Shown piece after piece: positions 23,479 through 33,838 of a DNA stretch of 64,000 nt. Numbering within the stretch: position 1 is the first letter of the stretch; each line of letters begins with the position of its first letter. The DNA lies in the NCBI GenBank assembly GCA_021890795.1, contig JAKKUO010000004.1, positions 1 to 64,000 on the forward strand, read 5' to 3'. This DNA comes from Bacillota bacterium (lineage in GTDB: Bacteria > Bacillota > Sulfobacillia > Symbiobacteriales > ZC4RG38). The notes below the pieces were generated by a model. The model had not been told where the DNA came from and made no database searches. It saw only the letters and a list, made by a program, of their open reading frames with translations. The position numbers and the translations under genes are program-made.

Positions 23479-24329
23479 AAGGCCTCCACCAGCTCGTCGA
23501 GGGTCAGGATCCCCGGTGGCACCGGCACCCCGGCGGCCCGGAGCTCGGCGGCCAGGGCCACCACCGGCGGCAGGTCCAGGTGCAGGGCCCGGAGCCGGTC
23601 GGCCTGAGCAAAGATCTCCCGGGGCGAGCCTTCCAGCACCACCCGGCCCCGGTCCATCACCACCACCCGGTCCGCCTGGGCCGCCTCGTCCATGAAGTGG
23701 GTGATCAGGACCACCGCCACCCCGGCCTCCTGCCGGAGTCGGGTGACGGTGGCCATCACCTCCGCCCGGCCCCGGGGGTCGAGCATCGCGGTGGGCTCGT
23801 CCAGCACCAGGCACGCCGGCGTGAGGGCCAGGGCCCCGGCGATGGCCAGCCGCTGCTTCTGCCCGCCGGAGAGCAGGTGCGGCGGCCTATCCCGGAGAGG
23901 GGTGAGGCCCACCGCGGCCAGGGCCTCCTCGACCCGCTGGCGGATCTCCTCCGGCGGCAGCCCCTGGTTCTCGGGGCCGAAGGCAACGTCCTCCTCCACC
24001 ACCGCGGCGACGATTTGGTTGTCCGGGTTCTGAAAGACCATCCCGACCCGGTCCCGGATCGCCCAGAGGTTGGCCGGGTCCCGGGTGTCCAGGCCGTCTA
24101 CCCGCACCTCCCCCTCCTGGGGGAGGAGAAGGGCGTTGAGGAGCCGGGCCAGAGTGCTCTTGCCCGACCCGTTCCGGCCCAGGACGGCCACGAACTCCCC
24201 CCGGTAGACCCGGAAGCCTACCCGGTCCAGAGCCAGCACCGGCTCCCCGCCCGGCGGCCCCGGGTAACGGTAGGTCACATCCCGCACCAGGATGTACGGC
24301 TCCGACGGCTCCCCGCGACGGGACGCCAC
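23463..24329 (-). CDS. ecfA1: ECF transporter ATPase EcfA1
   Basis: 288 residues. Walker A GRNGSGKST near residue 50, Q-loop VFQNPDNQIV (EcfA1 type), signature LSGGQKQRLAIAGALAL, Walker B CLVLDEPTAMLD, and ITHFMDEA. It pairs with EcfA2 to drive uptake of vitamins or other micronutrients through EcfT. The GTG at 24329 is the first start after the rplQ terminator, with AAGGATG upstream. First gene of ecfA1-ecfA2-ecfT-truA. Confidence 0.93.
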   Translation of the reverse strand: MASRRGEPSEPYILVRDVTYRYPGPPGGEPVLALDRVGFRVYRGEFVAVLGRNGSGKSTLARLLNALLLPQEGEVRVDGLDTRDPANLWAIRDRVGMVFQNPDNQIVAAVVEEDVAFGPENQGLPPEEIRQRVEEALAAVGLTPLRDRPPHLLSGGQKQRLAIAGALALTPACLVLDEPTAMLDPRGRAEVMATVTRLRQEAGVAVVLITHFMDEAAQADRVVVMDRGRVVLEGSPREIFAQADRLRALHLDLPPVVALAAELRAAGVPVPPGILTLDELVEALCRLS

Positions 24330-24349
24330 TGCCCATCATCCTTTGCTTG

Positions 24350-24387
24350 AGAAAAACAGGAGCCGCCGGCGTCTCGCCGGCGACTCC
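24350..24387 (-). terminator. Terminator after rplQ
   Basis: Stem GGAGTCGCCGGCG/CGCCGGCGGCTCC, loop AGA, followed on the minus strand by TGTTTTTCTC. It ends the alpha-operon transcript or lowers read-through into ecfA1. Confidence 0.88.
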
Positions 24388-24393
24388 GGCCCC

Positions 24394-24738
24394 TTACACC
24401 AGCTCGAGAATCGCCAGCGGGGCGGCATCGCCCCGGCGGTACCCGGTCTTCAGCACCCGGGTGTACCCGCCGTTGCGGTCCTTGTACCGCGGGCCAATCT
24501 GGTCAAAGAGCTTCTTGGCAACGCTCTCATCGTAGAGGAAGGCCAGCGCCCGGCGGTAGTTGGCCAGGCCGCCCTCCTTGGCCAGGGTGATCAGGTGCTC
24601 CGCGATGCGGCTGGCTTCCCGGGCTTTGGCCTCGGTGGTCTCAATCCGCTCCTTGTCCAGCAGGGCGGTCACCAGGGAGCGGAGGAGCGCTTTCCGCTGG
24701 TCCTTGGTGCGCCCCAGCTTGCGGTAGCCGCGCGCCAT
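24394..24738 (-). CDS. rplQ: Ribosomal protein L17
   Basis: 114 residues, standard bacterial length; it sits at the 50S surface near the exit tunnel. [21 protein letters not shown] and the [17 protein letters not shown] block are conserved. Last ribosomal gene of the alpha operon, 22 bp after rpoA and just before a strong terminator. Confidence 0.97.
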   Translation of the reverse strand: MARGYRKLGRTKDQRKALLRSLVTALLDKERIETTEAKAREASRIAEHLITLAKEGGLANYRRALAFLYDESVAKKLFDQIGPRYKDRNGGYTRVLKTGYRRGDAAPLAILELV

Positions 24739-24760
24739 CTGCTTCTACCCTCCCGGTCCC

Positions 24761-25708
24761 TCAGTCGTCGCTCTGTCGCAGGGAGAGCCCCAGTGCCGCC
24801 AGCTTGGCCTTGACCTCTTCCAGCGACTTCTTGCCCAGGTTGCGGACCTTAATCATCTCCTCGTCGGTCTTCGAGCAGAGTTCGCCGATGGTGTTGATCC
24901 CGGCCCGCTTCAGGCAGTTATAGGAGCGCACCGACAGGTCCAGTTCCTCGATGGGCATCTCCAGGAGCTTGGACTTGTCGTTCTCGTCCTTCTCGACCAT
25001 GATCTCCATCTTCTCGGCCGTATCGGTGAGGCCGACGAAGAGGTTGAGGTGCTCGGTCAGGATCTTCGCCGCCAGGGAGCAGGCCTCGTCCGGCCGGATG
25101 GTGCCGTTGGTCCAGACCTCCAGGGTCAGCTTGTCAAAGTCGGTCTGGTGGCCCACCCGGGTGTGCTCCACCGTGTAGTTCACCCGGCGGATGGGGCTGA
25201 AGATGCTGTCCACCGGGATCATGCCCAGGGGCATGTCCGGGGTCTTGTTCCGCTCCGCCGGCCGGTACCCCCGGCCCCGGTCGACGTGGATCTCCATGAA
25301 CAGCCGGCCGTTGTCCACCGTGGCGATGTGCAGGTCCGGGTTCATGATCTCCACGTCGGGATCCCGGATGATGTCCCCGGCCTTGACCTCCATGCTGCCC
25401 TCGGCCTCGATCCGGATCACCTTGGGACCGTCCGAGTGCAGCTTGAGCGCAAGCTGCTTCAGGTTGAGGATGATGTCGGTGACGTCCTCCACCACCCCGG
25501 GGACGGTGGAGAACTCGTGCAGGACGCCCTCGATCTTCACGGCGGTGACCGCAGCACCCGGCAAGGACGACAGGAGGACGCGCCGCAAGGAGTTGCCGAG
25601 AGTGATCCCATAACCCCGCTCCAGGGGTTCGACCACGAACCTCCCGTACTGGTTATCGGGAGACATCTCCACGATCTCGATCCTGGGCTTCTCCATCTCC
25701 ATAACCAT
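24761..25708 (-). CDS. rpoA: RNA polymerase alpha subunit
   Basis: 315 residues. The N-terminal domain (dimer and beta contact; [20 protein letters not shown] at residues 34-53) and the C-terminal DNA/activator domain ([19 protein letters not shown], then [12 protein letters not shown]) are complete. ATG 25708 is chosen by homology, with GGGGG 7 bp upstream; two in-frame ATGs follow closely. Standard place between rpsD and rplQ. Confidence 0.97.
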   Translation of the reverse strand: MVMEMEKPRIEIVEMSPDNQYGRFVVEPLERGYGITLGNSLRRVLLSSLPGAAVTAVKIEGVLHEFSTVPGVVEDVTDIILNLKQLALKLHSDGPKVIRIEAEGSMEVKAGDIIRDPDVEIMNPDLHIATVDNGRLFMEIHVDRGRGYRPAERNKTPDMPLGMIPVDSIFSPIRRVNYTVEHTRVGHQTDFDKLTLEVWTNGTIRPDEACSLAAKILTEHLNLFVGLTDTAEKMEIMVEKDENDKSKLLEMPIEELDLSVRSYNCLKRAGINTIGELCSKTDEEMIKVRNLGKKSLEEVKAKLAALGLSLRQSDD

Positions 25709-25780
25709 CTGAGATACCCCCACTTCCTCTCGGCCGGCGGCTGTCCACTCCACCTGCCCGCCGGTGAAGCTGCCCCCTGA

Positions 25781-26407
25781 TTAGCGGCTGTACAGCTCGA
25801 CGATGAGGTGCTCCTGGACGGGGGCATCGATCTCGTCCCGGGTCGGCAGCCGCAGGACCGTGCCCCGCATCGCCTCCGGCTCAAAGCTGAGCCAGGCCGG
25901 CACGGTATGGGCCCCGCCCGCCTCCAGGTTCTCCTTGATCCGGGGGTGCTCCCGGGAGTTCTCCCGCACCGCCACCACATCGCCGGGCTTGACCAGGAAG
26001 GACGGGATGTCCACCTTCCGGCCGTTCACCTCGATGTGGCCGTGGCGAACGATCTGCCGGGCCTCCCTCCGAGAGGCGGCCAGGCCCAGCCGGTAGACCA
26101 CGTTGTCGAGCCGCCGCTCCAGGGTCTGGAGCAGCACCTCGCCGGTGACGCCCTTCTTCCGGGCCGCCTGCTCAAAGTAGCGCCGGAACTGCCGCTCCAT
26201 CACGCCGTAGAACCGGCGCAGCTTCTGCTTCTCCCGCAGCTGGATACCGTACTCCGTCAGCTTCTTGCGGTTCTGACCGTGCTGCCCGGGCGGATAAGGG
26301 CGCCGGACCACCGGGCACTTGTCGGTATAGCACTTGGCGCCCTTCAGGTACAGCTTCACGCCCTCCCGCCGGCACAGGCGGCAGACAGGACCGATGTAAC
26401 GACCCAT
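25781..26407 (-). CDS. rpsD: Ribosomal protein S4 (zinc-binding type)
   Basis: 208 residues. S4 nucleates 30S body assembly and often represses the alpha operon. Four Cys in CRLCRREG and CYTDKC mark the zinc-binding C+ form. An S4 RNA-binding domain covers the middle ([21 protein letters not shown]). Intact and in its normal place. Confidence 0.97.
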   Translation of the reverse strand: MGRYIGPVCRLCRREGVKLYLKGAKCYTDKCPVVRRPYPPGQHGQNRKKLTEYGIQLREKQKLRRFYGVMERQFRRYFEQAARKKGVTGEVLLQTLERRLDNVVYRLGLAASRREARQIVRHGHIEVNGRKVDIPSFLVKPGDVVAVRENSREHPRIKENLEAGGAHTVPAWLSFEPEAMRGTVLRLPTRDEIDAPVQEHLIVELYSR

Positions 26408-26425
26408 GTTGCCCAGGCACCTCCT

Positions 26426-26815
26426 TTACACCCGACGCCGCTTGGGCGGACGGCAGCCGTTGTGGGGAATCGGGGTGACGTCCTTGATCACGCTGACCTC
26501 GAGGCCAGCGGCCTGCAGAGCCCGGATCGCGGCCTCCCGGCCCGCGCCCGGCCCCTTCACCCGGACCTCCACTTCCCGGACGCCGTACTCCATCGCCTGC
26601 TTGGCAGCAGACTCAGCGGCCATCTGGGCGGCAAAGGGGGTGCTCTTCCGGGAACCGGTGAAACCGATGGTGCCACCAGAGGCCCACGCCAGGGCGTTGC
26701 CCTGCATATCGGTGATGGTGACGATGGTGTTGTTGAAGGTAGACTTGATGTGGGCGATGCCACGGTCGACATGCCGCCGCTCCTTACGCTTCGCCCGAGA
26801 AGTACGCTTCGCCAT
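26426..26815 (-). CDS. rpsK: Ribosomal protein S11
   Basis: 129 residues, platform of the 30S subunit. [18 protein letters not shown] and [20 protein letters not shown] are hallmark motifs, and the end [11 protein letters not shown] is normal. Lies 18 bp from rpsD and 16 bp from rpsM in the alpha operon. Confidence 0.97.
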   Translation of the reverse strand: MAKRTSRAKRKERRHVDRGIAHIKSTFNNTIVTITDMQGNALAWASGGTIGFTGSRKSTPFAAQMAAESAAKQAMEYGVREVEVRVKGPGAGREAAIRALQAAGLEVSVIKDVTPIPHNGCRPPKRRRV

Positions 26816-26831
26816 CTACCGTGACACCCCC

Positions 26832-27203
26832 TTACTTCTTCCGCCGCGCACCGACGGTCTTCCTCGGACCCTTGCGGGTGCGCGCGTTCGTCTTGGTCCG
26901 CTGACCCCGGACCGGCAGGCCCCGGCGGTGACGCAGGCCACGGTAGCAGCCGATCTCGATCAGCCGCCGGATGTTCTGCTGGACCTCCGCCCGGAGTTCA
27001 CCCTCGACCTTGTAGTTCTTCTCGATGTACTCCCGGAGACGGGCCACCTCGTCCTCCGTCAGATCCCGCACCCGGGTATCGGGATTGATGCCCGTGGCCT
27101 TCAGGATCTCCCGGGAGCGGCTCCAGCCGATGCCGTAGATGTACGGCAGCGCCGCTTCGATTCGCTTGTCACGGGGTAGGTCTACCCCAGCGATACGCGC
27201 CAT
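26832..27203 (-). CDS. rpsM: Ribosomal protein S13
   Basis: 123 residues from ATG 27203 ([14 protein letters not shown]), preceded by AGAGGGGG. It contacts the P-site tRNA and forms the intersubunit bridge at the 30S head. [23 protein letters not shown] is fully conserved in type. Preceded by a 190-nt gap that contains a small perfect hairpin (27233-27247) near the ribosome site. Confidence 0.97.
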   Translation of the reverse strand: MARIAGVDLPRDKRIEAALPYIYGIGWSRSREILKATGINPDTRVRDLTEDEVARLREYIEKNYKVEGELRAEVQQNIRRLIEIGCYRGLRHRRGLPVRGQRTKTNARTRKGPRKTVGARRKK

Positions 27204-27232
27204 ACTGAGACAAAACCCCCTCTGGAAAGGTT

Positions 27233-27247
27233 GCCACATCTTGTGGC
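27233..27247 (-). promoter_or_regulatory. Short perfect hairpin in the rpsM leader
   Basis: GCCACA-AGA-TGTGGC lies about 30 bp before the rpsM start. It may be part of a leader used for S4 feedback; that is inference only. Confidence 0.35.
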
Positions 27248-27392
27248 ATCGGATACCTGCGGGCACAGGGATAGAGGCCCGAGAGCCCTGGGCCGGTAGC
27301 AGGCCCGCCCGGAGGAGAGGGGCTCCGGACGGTCAGCCGCGCCCGCGTTCCTGCCTCGGCTCACGGACCGGAAACAGCGCCAGGTATGGGGC

Positions 27393-27506
27393 TTAGCCCT
27401 GCCGCTGCTTGTGCTTCGGGTTCTCGCAGATCACCATCACGCGACCCTTGCGCCGGATGATCTTGCACTTGTCGCAGATCTTCTTCACCGACGGCCGGAC
27501 CTTCAC
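27393..27506 (-). CDS. rpmJ: Ribosomal protein L36 (zinc ribbon form)
   Basis: 37 residues with a GTG start 6 bp after GGAGGG. Its short sequence [14 protein letters not shown] and [20 protein letters not shown] carries the C-C-C-H zinc site of the C+ form. Conserved place between infA and rpsM. Confidence 0.96.
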   Translation of the reverse strand: MKVRPSVKKICDKCKIIRRKGRVMVICENPKHKQRQG

Positions 27507-27695
27507 GGTTTACCCTCCCCGGTTCTCGAATTTGTCACCGAGAGTACCTGGGGCCCCCGGGGGTCGATCCCCCGCGGGAGCCCTGGGCCCTGCTCCAGGG
27601 GGATGGAAGGACAAGCGCGCCTGCCCGTACGCAGACGACCCAGGAACCCGGGGCGACCCCTGGGCCGCCGGGCAGCGGTGCAAGCCGGCCCGACC

Positions 27696-27914
27696 CTACT
27701 TGAACCGGTATACGATTCTACCACGGGTCAGGTCGTAAGGCGAGAGTTCCACCGTAACCCGGTCACCGGGGAGGATCCGGATGAAGTGCATCCGGATCTT
27801 GCCGGAAACGTGCGCGAGGATCTTGTGGCCGTTGTCCAGCTCGACCCGGAACATGGCGTTGGGCAAGGGCTCGATCACCCGGCCCTCCACCTCAATCACA
27901 TCATCCTTCGGCAC
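27696..27914 (-). CDS. infA: Translation initiation factor IF-1
   Basis: 72 residues, an S1/OB-fold protein that occupies the ribosomal A site during initiation. [22 protein letters not shown] and [23 protein letters not shown], in two parts, match the family throughout. It overlaps the KOW gene by 14 bp, so the two are coupled. A 189-nt GC-rich structured gap separates it from rpmJ. Confidence 0.97.
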   Translation of the reverse strand: MPKDDVIEVEGRVIEPLPNAMFRVELDNGHKILAHVSGKIRMHFIRILPGDRVTVELSPYDLTRGRIVYRFK

Positions 27915-28215
27915 TGCGCTCTGCCCCCCCTTCCAGGCGTGCGACAGCAGCAGCCAGAGCCTCCTGAATCTCTGCGTCGGTCACCTTATCCCCCCGCTGG
28001 AGCCGGTGGCCCAGCTCCTCACAGACCACGGGCGTCAGTTTCAGGTGCCGGAGATTCTTGCGCTTGGGGTTGTCGAGGCTCCTGGAACGGCCATTGGCGA
28101 TGGCAACAAACCGCTCGTTGAGAATCTTGACGACCAGGTAGGGAGCCCCGGTGTCCCGCCCGGCGGTCGAGATGACTACCTGGCCGATCCTGGGCACCTC
28201 CAAACCCGTGCGCAC
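27901..28215 (-). CDS. KOW-domain RNA-binding protein (L14e-like)
   Basis: 104 residues. The N-terminal half ([20 protein letters not shown], then [20 protein letters not shown]) is the KOW/L14e-like fold found between map and infA in many Firmicutes (YbzG in Bacillus). Its role is unknown but probably ribosome related. The GTG start at 28215 has only a weak ribosome site; a GTG six codons downstream follows GGAGG and could be used. Confidence 0.85.
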   Translation of the reverse strand: MRTGLEVPRIGQVVISTAGRDTGAPYLVVKILNERFVAIANGRSRSLDNPKRKNLRHLKLTPVVCEELGHRLQRGDKVTDAEIQEALAAAVARLEGGAERSAEG

Positions 28216-28268
28216 CGAACCACCGTCCCACGTTCAGACCCCAGAGGGGTCTCCAGTCCAATATCACT

Positions 28269-28274
28269 ATTATA
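28269..28274 (-). promoter_or_regulatory. Possible -10 element before the KOW-infA genes
   Basis: A perfect TATAAT on the minus strand in an AT-rich patch 54 bp before the KOW start, followed by a small GACCCC/GGGGTC hairpin. The 17-bp-spaced -35 position reads TCGCCG, which is poor, so this is only a possible promoter for the alpha operon. Confidence 0.4.
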
Positions 28275-28314
28275 CTACAACCTCGCCGCCCCGGCGACGA
28301 TGGATGCGCTGCCG

Positions 28315-29061
28315 TTACGGCAGGGTCAGGATCTCCGGCCCCTGGTCGGTGATAGCGACGGTGTGCTCGAAGTGGGCCGAGTACCCGCCGTCCGCGGTTA
28401 CCACCGTCCACTGGTCCGGCAGCACCCGGGTCATCCAGGTGCCGGTGTTGACCATCGGCTCGATGGCCAGCACCATCCCCGGCCGGAGCACGAGGCCCGT
28501 CCCCGGGCGGCCGTAGTTGGGCACCTGGGGATCCTCGTGCATGTTGGCGCCAATCCCGTGGCCGCAGTACTCCCGAACCACGCTGAAGCCGTGGCTCTCC
28601 ACGTAGGACTGGACCGCGTAACCGATATCTCCCAGGCGCTTCCCCGGCCGGCACTCGGCGATGGCCCGCTCCAGGGCCTCCCGGGTCACCTGCAGGAGCC
28701 GCTCCACCTCGGGGGAGACCTGGCCCACCGGCCAGGTGTAGGCGCAGTCGCCCACGTACCCCTTGTAGGTCACCCCGAGGTCGATGGCCACAATGTCGCC
28801 CTCCCGGAGCACCCGATCTCCGGGGATGCCGTGGACCACTTCATCGTTTACCGAGGTGCAGATGGACGCCGGGTAACCCCGGTAACCCTTGAAGGTCGGG
28901 ATGGCACCCGCCTGCCGGATCAGCCGCTCCGCCAGGGCGTCCAGCTCCCGGGTGGTGATCCCGGGCCGGATGGCCTTGCGCAGCTCCTCGTGGACCTGGG
29001 CGGCAATCCGGCCGGCCTCCCGCATCACTGCGATCTCCCGGGCTGACTTCAGGATGATCAT
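28315..29061 (-). CDS. map: Methionine aminopeptidase, type I
   Basis: 248 residues. It removes N-terminal Met from new proteins. Metal ligands are visible in order: [16 protein letters not shown] (two Asp), [16 protein letters not shown] (His), and IEPM and DQGPEI for the two Glu. Its ATG follows directly after the adk stop (TAGATG), implying coupled translation. The normal gene order is secY-adk-map. Confidence 0.96.
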   Translation of the reverse strand: MIILKSAREIAVMREAGRIAAQVHEELRKAIRPGITTRELDALAERLIRQAGAIPTFKGYRGYPASICTSVNDEVVHGIPGDRVLREGDIVAIDLGVTYKGYVGDCAYTWPVGQVSPEVERLLQVTREALERAIAECRPGKRLGDIGYAVQSYVESHGFSVVREYCGHGIGANMHEDPQVPNYGRPGTGLVLRPGMVLAIEPMVNTGTWMTRVLPDQWTVVTADGGYSAHFEHTVAITDQGPEILTLP

Positions 29062-29706
29062 CTAGGCACCCACGACCTTCCGGATCGCCTCGGAGACGGC
29101 CGCCACCGGCTGGGTGCCGTCGACTTCCCGCAGCAGCCCCCGGGAGCGGTAGTACTCGATCAGGGGCGCCGTCTTGGCGTGGTACTCCGCCAGTCGGGCA
29201 CGGACCGTCTCCGGGTTGTCGTCAGACCGGTGGACGAGCTCACCGCCGCACCGGTCGCAGACCCCTTCCTTCTGGGGCGGCCGGGTCCGGAGGTGGTAGA
29301 TCTCACCGCACTCCTTACAGGTCCGGCGGCCCACAGCCCGCTCCACAAGCTCGGTGTCGGGCACTACGATGTTGACCACCGCCTCGAGGGGCATCTGCAA
29401 CTCCTCGAGCAGCCGCTCCAGGCCGTCAGCCTGCACCACCGTCCGGGGAAAGCCGTCAAAGATGAACCCCCGCCGGGCGTCCGGCTGGGCCAGCCGGTCC
29501 CGAACCAGGCCCAGGATGATCTCGTCCGGCACCAGCAACCCCTTGTCCATGTACTCCCGGGCGGCCTTGCCCAGGGGCGTGCCCTCCCGGACGTGCTGCC
29601 GGAGGATGTCGCCGGTGGAGATATGGGCCACCCCTTCCTCCCGGGCCAGGGTGGCCGCCTGGGTGCCCTTGCCGGCCCCGGGCGGGCCGAGAAGAATGAT
29701 GCGCAT
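29062..29706 (-). CDS. adk: Adenylate kinase (zinc lid)
   Basis: 214 residues from ATG 29706 (MRIILLGPPGAGKGTQ). It interconverts ATP+AMP and 2 ADP. The lid carries CKEC and CDRC, the zinc-binding form common in Firmicutes and thermophiles. FDGFPRTVVQA and DDNPETVRARL are conserved. Fits between secY and map. Confidence 0.96.
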   Translation of the reverse strand: MRIILLGPPGAGKGTQAATLAREEGVAHISTGDILRQHVREGTPLGKAAREYMDKGLLVPDEIILGLVRDRLAQPDARRGFIFDGFPRTVVQADGLERLLEELQMPLEAVVNIVVPDTELVERAVGRRTCKECGEIYHLRTRPPQKEGVCDRCGGELVHRSDDNPETVRARLAEYHAKTAPLIEYYRSRGLLREVDGTQPVAAVSEAIRKVVGA

Positions 29707-29782
29707 CGTTTCCACCCTCCGCTCAGGACTGATGGGGCAGGGCCCGGGGGCGGGGCGTCGCCGACCCCAACCCCGCCAGAAG

Positions 29783-31060
29783 TCAACGCATGAAGCCCTG
29801 GTACTGGCGCAGGACCAGGTGGGCCTCAATCTGCCGCATGGTCTCGATGGCCACACCGACGACGATCAGCAGAGCGGTGCCGCCGATGCCCGCGTTGGGA
29901 TTCTTGGTCACCGCCACGAGGGCGTAGGGCAGGACGGTGATGCCGGCGAGGAACAGGGCGCCGACAAAGGTGAGCCGGTTGGAGACCTTCGCCAGGTAGT
30001 CCGCGGTGGGCTTGCCAGGCCGGAGACCGGCGACGATCCCGCCGGCCTTCCGGATGTTGTCCGCGACCTCCACCGGGTTGAAGGTGATGGTGGTGTAGAA
30101 GTAGGTGAACGCGATGGTGAGGAGGGCGAAGGCGACCAGGTACCACGGATGCCGGAAGTTGAAGGTGTCCATAATCCACCGCACCACGGGGTGGCTCTGG
30201 TCGAAGTAGCTGGCCACCGTGGGCGGGAAGACCAGCAGCGACTGGGCGAAGATCACCGGGATCACGCCGGCCTGGTTGACCCGGATGGGCAGGTGGGTGC
30301 TGTGGCCGCCCAGGGTGCGGCGCCCCACGGTCCGCCGGGCGTACTGGACCGGGATCCGGCGCACCCCTTCGGTGACCAGCACCGTGAAGGCGACGATCAG
30401 GACGCCCAGGACCGCCACCAGCAGGATCTGGAAGAGGTCCACCTGCCCCACCCGGTAGAGCTCCACCATGCCCTTCACCGTCCGGGGCACCCGGGAGAGG
30501 ATGCCGGCAAAGATCAGCAGGGAGATCCCGTTGCCGATCCCCTTCTCGGTGATCAGCTCACCCAGCCACATCAGGAAGGCGGTGCCCGCGCTGAGGGTGA
30601 CGACGATGGTGAAGATGTCGAGCCAGGAGTCGGGGTGAAGCATGGCGCCCGCCCGCCGGATGGTGAGGGCCAAACCGAAGGCCTGGATCAGCCCCAGGAT
30701 CACCGTGCCGTAGCGGACGTACTCCTGGAGCTTGCGCCGGCCCTGCTCGCCTTCCTTGGAAAGCTCCTCCCAGCGGGGGATGACCACCGTCAGGAGCTGG
30801 ACGATGATCGAGGCGTTGATGTAAGGCGTCACGGACATCGCGAAGATGGACATCGTCCGGAACGCGCCGCCGGAGATCACGTCAAACAGCCCAAAGAGGC
30901 CGCCGCGGTCGATCAGTTCCTGGATCACCCGGGTGTCGATGCCAGGGACGGGGATCACCGCCCCCAGGCGGAAGACCGCCAGCATGCCCAGGGTGAACAG
31001 CAGCCGGTTGCGCAGGCCCGGCGAACGGAACGCCGCCCGCACCGACTCCATCATGGCCAC
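29783..31060 (-). CDS. secY: Protein translocase subunit SecY
   Basis: 425 residues, ten transmembrane helices expected and visible as hydrophobic runs. It forms the Sec channel with SecE (59 kb) and SecG. FRLGAVIPVPGID, GISLLIFAGI, and the C-terminal IGGTALLIVVGVAIETMRQIE are family motifs. GTG start 31060, two bases after the rplO stop. Usual place in the spc operon. Confidence 0.96.
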   Translation of the reverse strand: MAMMESVRAAFRSPGLRNRLLFTLGMLAVFRLGAVIPVPGIDTRVIQELIDRGGLFGLFDVISGGAFRTMSIFAMSVTPYINASIIVQLLTVVIPRWEELSKEGEQGRRKLQEYVRYGTVILGLIQAFGLALTIRRAGAMLHPDSWLDIFTIVVTLSAGTAFLMWLGELITEKGIGNGISLLIFAGILSRVPRTVKGMVELYRVGQVDLFQILLVAVLGVLIVAFTVLVTEGVRRIPVQYARRTVGRRTLGGHSTHLPIRVNQAGVIPVIFAQSLLVFPPTVASYFDQSHPVVRWIMDTFNFRHPWYLVAFALLTIAFTYFYTTITFNPVEVADNIRKAGGIVAGLRPGKPTADYLAKVSNRLTFVGALFLAGITVLPYALVAVTKNPNAGIGGTALLIVVGVAIETMRQIEAHLVLRQYQGFMR

Positions 31061-31062
31061 GA

Positions 31063-31527
31063 TTACTTCACCTCACGGGCGGCCTCGAGAACCTCAGCCT
31101 TCCCTCCGGCCGCGGTGATCTTCTCGAGGGCGGACTTGCTAAAGGCGTGAGCCTTGACCGTCAGGGGCTTCTCCAGGTCGCCTTCGCCGAGAATCTTGAT
31201 GCCGTCCTTGTCGCCGTGGGCCAACCGGTGGGCGATCAGGAGCTCCGGCGTCACCTCGGTGCCGGCCTCGAACCGGTTGAGGGCCTTCACATTGACGATC
31301 TCATAGACCTTCTTGAAGGGAGCGTTGGTAAAGCCCCGCTTGGGCACCCGGCGCTGCAGCGGCATCTGGCCGCCCTCAAAGCCCGGGCGGACGCCGCCGC
31401 CGGACCGGGCCCACTGCCCCTTGGTACCCCGGGTCGAGGTCTTGCCGTGGCCGGAGCCGATACCCCGGCCCACCCGCTTGGGCTTGCGCTTGCTCCCGGG
31501 AGCCGGACGCAGGTCATGAAGCTGCAT
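31063..31527 (-). CDS. rplO: Ribosomal protein L15
   Basis: 154 residues. The Gly/Arg/Lys-rich N-terminus ([22 protein letters not shown]) and [11 protein letters not shown] are typical. It is a late 50S assembly protein. It is separated from rpmD by a 180-nt GC-rich gap, larger than usual in this operon. Confidence 0.96.
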   Translation of the reverse strand: MQLHDLRPAPGSKRKPKRVGRGIGSGHGKTSTRGTKGQWARSGGGVRPGFEGGQMPLQRRVPKRGFTNAPFKKVYEIVNVKALNRFEAGTEVTPELLIAHRLAHGDKDGIKILGEGDLEKPLTVKAHAFSKSALEKITAAGGKAEVLEAAREVK

Positions 31528-31707
31528 CGCTGCCTCACCTCATCCTTGCCTTGCTACCCCGGGGCTCTCCTTGCCGCCGGGGTGAGGGTCGCACCGCCCT
31601 GATGGGCGGTACTCGCATCTGTGCGGTGGCCGCACGCGCCGGGGCGGAACCGCCGGACAGCCGGGGCCGGGGCAGCAGCGCCCCCGCCCCGACTGTTGCC
31701 GCTGGTG

Positions 31708-31890
31708 CTACGCCTCCCGCACCTCGACCAGGTGCTTCACCTTCTCAATCATGCCCCGGACAGCGGGGTTATCGGGCAACTCGTGGGACTGACCGGGCTT
31801 CCGGAGGCCCAGGGCCCGGACCGTCGCCTTGTGGATCTCGTTCTTCCCGGCGAGACCCCGCTTGAGCGTCACGATCAGCTTCCCGGCCAC
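31708..31890 (-). CDS. rpmD: Ribosomal protein L30
   Basis: 60 residues, the normal bacterial length. VTLKRGLAGKNEIHKATVRALGL and LPDNPAVRGMIEKVKHLVEV cover the family domain. 12 bp after rpsE. Confidence 0.96.
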   Translation of the reverse strand: MAGKLIVTLKRGLAGKNEIHKATVRALGLRKPGQSHELPDNPAVRGMIEKVKHLVEVREA

Positions 31891-31902
31891 GAGGTCTCCC
31901 TC

Positions 31903-32403
31903 CTACGACAGGATCTCCTCAACGGTCTTGCCCCGGGCCCGGGCCACTTCCTCGGGGCTCCGCATCTGCTTGAGGGCGTCCAGGGTGGCGAGGACCATGT
32001 TGTTGGCGTTGTTGGAGCCGAGGGACTTGGCGAGAACGTCCCGGACCCCCGCCAGTTCCAGGACCGCCCGGACCGCGCCGCCGGCGATCACGCCGGTACC
32101 CTCAGAGGCCGGCTTGACCAGGACCTTACCGGCCCCCCACTCGCCGATGGCCTCGTGGGGCAGGGTGGTCCCCTTGAGAGGCACGGTGATCATCGACTTC
32201 TTGGCGGCCTCGACGGCCTTGCGGATGGCCTCAGGGATCTCCTGTGCTTTGCCCATCCCGGCGCCCACCCGGCCAGCCCCATCGCCCACTACCACGAGGG
32301 CGCTAAAGCTCATGCGCCGGCCGCCCTTGACCGTCTTGGAGACCCGCCGGATCTGGACCAGCTTCTCCCTCAGCTCTGGCTCGCTGGAACCAACGCGCGG
32401 CAC
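31903..32403 (-). CDS. rpsE: Ribosomal protein S5
   Basis: 166 residues. The S5 double-stranded RNA-binding part contains [22 protein letters not shown]; the C-terminal domain includes [22 protein letters not shown]. It works in decoding accuracy and mRNA entry. Its ATG lies 18 bp downstream of the rplR stop. Confidence 0.97.
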   Translation of the reverse strand: MPRVGSSEPELREKLVQIRRVSKTVKGGRRMSFSALVVVGDGAGRVGAGMGKAQEIPEAIRKAVEAAKKSMITVPLKGTTLPHEAIGEWGAGKVLVKPASEGTGVIAGGAVRAVLELAGVRDVLAKSLGSNNANNMVLATLDALKQMRSPEEVARARGKTVEEILS

Positions 32404-32421
32404 GTTCCTACCTCCCTCGCG

Positions 32422-32790
32422 TCAGAACTGCAGACCGCCGGCGCGGGCGCCGTCGGCCAGCGCCGCAACCCGCCCGTGGTAGAGGTAGCCGCCGCGGTCG
32501 AAGACTACCTTGGTGATACCCTTCGCCAGGGCCCGCTTGGCGAGGATCTCGCCCACCACCCGGGCTGCCTCGACGGTGCTCCCCTTGTCGATCCGCTGCC
32601 GGACCTCCGGGTCCAGGGTGGAGGCGGCGCAGAGGGTGTGGCCACGGTCGTCGTCGATGATCTGGGCGTAGATGTGCTTGTTGGACCGGAAGACATTCAA
32701 ACGGGGCCGCTCGGAGGTCCCGTGGACCTTCTTCCGGACCCGAAGGTGCCGCTTCTTGCGGGCCTTGTTGCGGTCCTCCTTCAAGATCAT
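32422..32790 (-). CDS. rplR: Ribosomal protein L18
   Basis: 122 residues. It binds 5S rRNA with L5 and L25. [25 protein letters not shown]-type segment is intact, and the protein ends [15 protein letters not shown]. Lies between rplF and rpsE as usual. Confidence 0.97.
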   Translation of the reverse strand: MILKEDRNKARKKRHLRVRKKVHGTSERPRLNVFRSNKHIYAQIIDDDRGHTLCAASTLDPEVRQRIDKGSTVEAARVVGEILAKRALAKGITKVVFDRGGYLYHGRVAALADGARAGGLQF

Positions 32791-32804
32791 CCCGGGTTCC
32801 CTCC

Positions 32805-33347
32805 TTACTTCTTGCCGGCCTTACCGGCCTTGCGGCGCACCCGCTCACCGGCATACCGGATGCCCTTGCCCAGATAGGGCTCCGGGGGCTTCAGGGCGCG
32901 GATATTGGCCGCGACCTGACCGACAAGTTCCTTGTCAATCCCCTTGACGATGATGTTGGTCGGGTTGGGAACCTCGAAGGTGATCCCCGGCGGGGGCTGG
33001 ACCTCCACCGGGTGGCTGAAGCCCAGGGACAGGGTCAGCTTGTTGCCGGACTTGGTGGCCCGGTAGCCCGTCCCCACGATCTCCAGCGCCTTCTCGTAGC
33101 CCTGGGTCACACCCTGCACCATGTTGGCGATCAAGGTGCGGGTGAGGCCGTGCAGAGCCTTGTGCATCCGCTCATCCGAAGGCCGCTCGACGCGGACCAC
33201 GTTGTTCTCGACCTTGACGATCATATCCCGATGGATCTGCCGGGTCAGCTCGCCCTTGGGGCCCTTGACCCGCACCAGGTTGTTCTCCTCCACGGTCACG
33301 GTGACGCCGGCAGGGATCGGGATGGGCTGCTTACCTACCCGGGACAT
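32805..33347 (-). CDS. rplF: Ribosomal protein L6
   Basis: 180 residues, two tandem L6 domains near the factor-binding site. [17 protein letters not shown] at the start and [20 protein letters not shown] at the end are diagnostic. 15 bp from both neighbours. Confidence 0.97.
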   Translation of the reverse strand: MSRVGKQPIPIPAGVTVTVEENNLVRVKGPKGELTRQIHRDMIVKVENNVVRVERPSDERMHKALHGLTRTLIANMVQGVTQGYEKALEIVGTGYRATKSGNKLTLSLGFSHPVEVQPPPGITFEVPNPTNIIVKGIDKELVGQVAANIRALKPPEPYLGKGIRYAGERVRRKAGKAGKK

Positions 33348-33362
33348 GCCCGCACCTCCCCC

Positions 33363-33761
33363 TTACCAGACGTAGCAGAGGACCTCGCCGCCCACGCCCA
33401 GGCGCCGAGCCTCCTTGTCGGTCACGATCCCCTTGGAGGTGGAGAGGATGGCAATGCCCAACCCGCCCAGCACTCTGGGAATCTGGTCCTTCTTTGCGTA
33501 GATCCGCCGGCCGGGCTTGGAGACCCGCTTCAGCCCCTGGATCACCCGGGCCTTGCCCGGGCCGTACTTCAGGTAGATCCGGATGATCCCCTGCTTGCCA
33601 TCGTCGATCCACTCGTAGTCCCGGATGTACCCTTCCCGCTTGAGGATCTCGACGATGGCCCGCTTCATCTTCGAACCCGGAACTTCCACCTTCTCGTGGT
33701 AGACCATGTTCGCGTTCCGGATGCGGGTCAGGAGATCCGCAATCGGATCGGAGACGACCAT
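33363..33761 (-). CDS. rpsH: Ribosomal protein S8
   Basis: 132 residues. It binds the 16S central domain and in some bacteria represses the spc operon. [18 protein letters not shown] at the start and [27 protein letters not shown] at the end cover the family. A 77-bp gap separates it from rpsN. Confidence 0.97.
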   Translation of the reverse strand: MVVSDPIADLLTRIRNANMVYHEKVEVPGSKMKRAIVEILKREGYIRDYEWIDDGKQGIIRIYLKYGPGKARVIQGLKRVSKPGRRIYAKKDQIPRVLGGLGIAILSTSKGIVTDKEARRLGVGGEVLCYVW

Positions 33762-33838
33762 AATACGCTCCTCCTCTCATCCCGGCTGGTTCCGGAGGTG
33801 CCGGTCGCAAGAGCCTCCCCCGGCCTGGCCGGGCGAAA

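Noticed and set aside
28216-28314. Terminator between map and the KOW gene
   Set aside because: The GACCCC/GGGGTC hairpin has no T-run and lies after a TATAAT, so it is more likely part of a leader.
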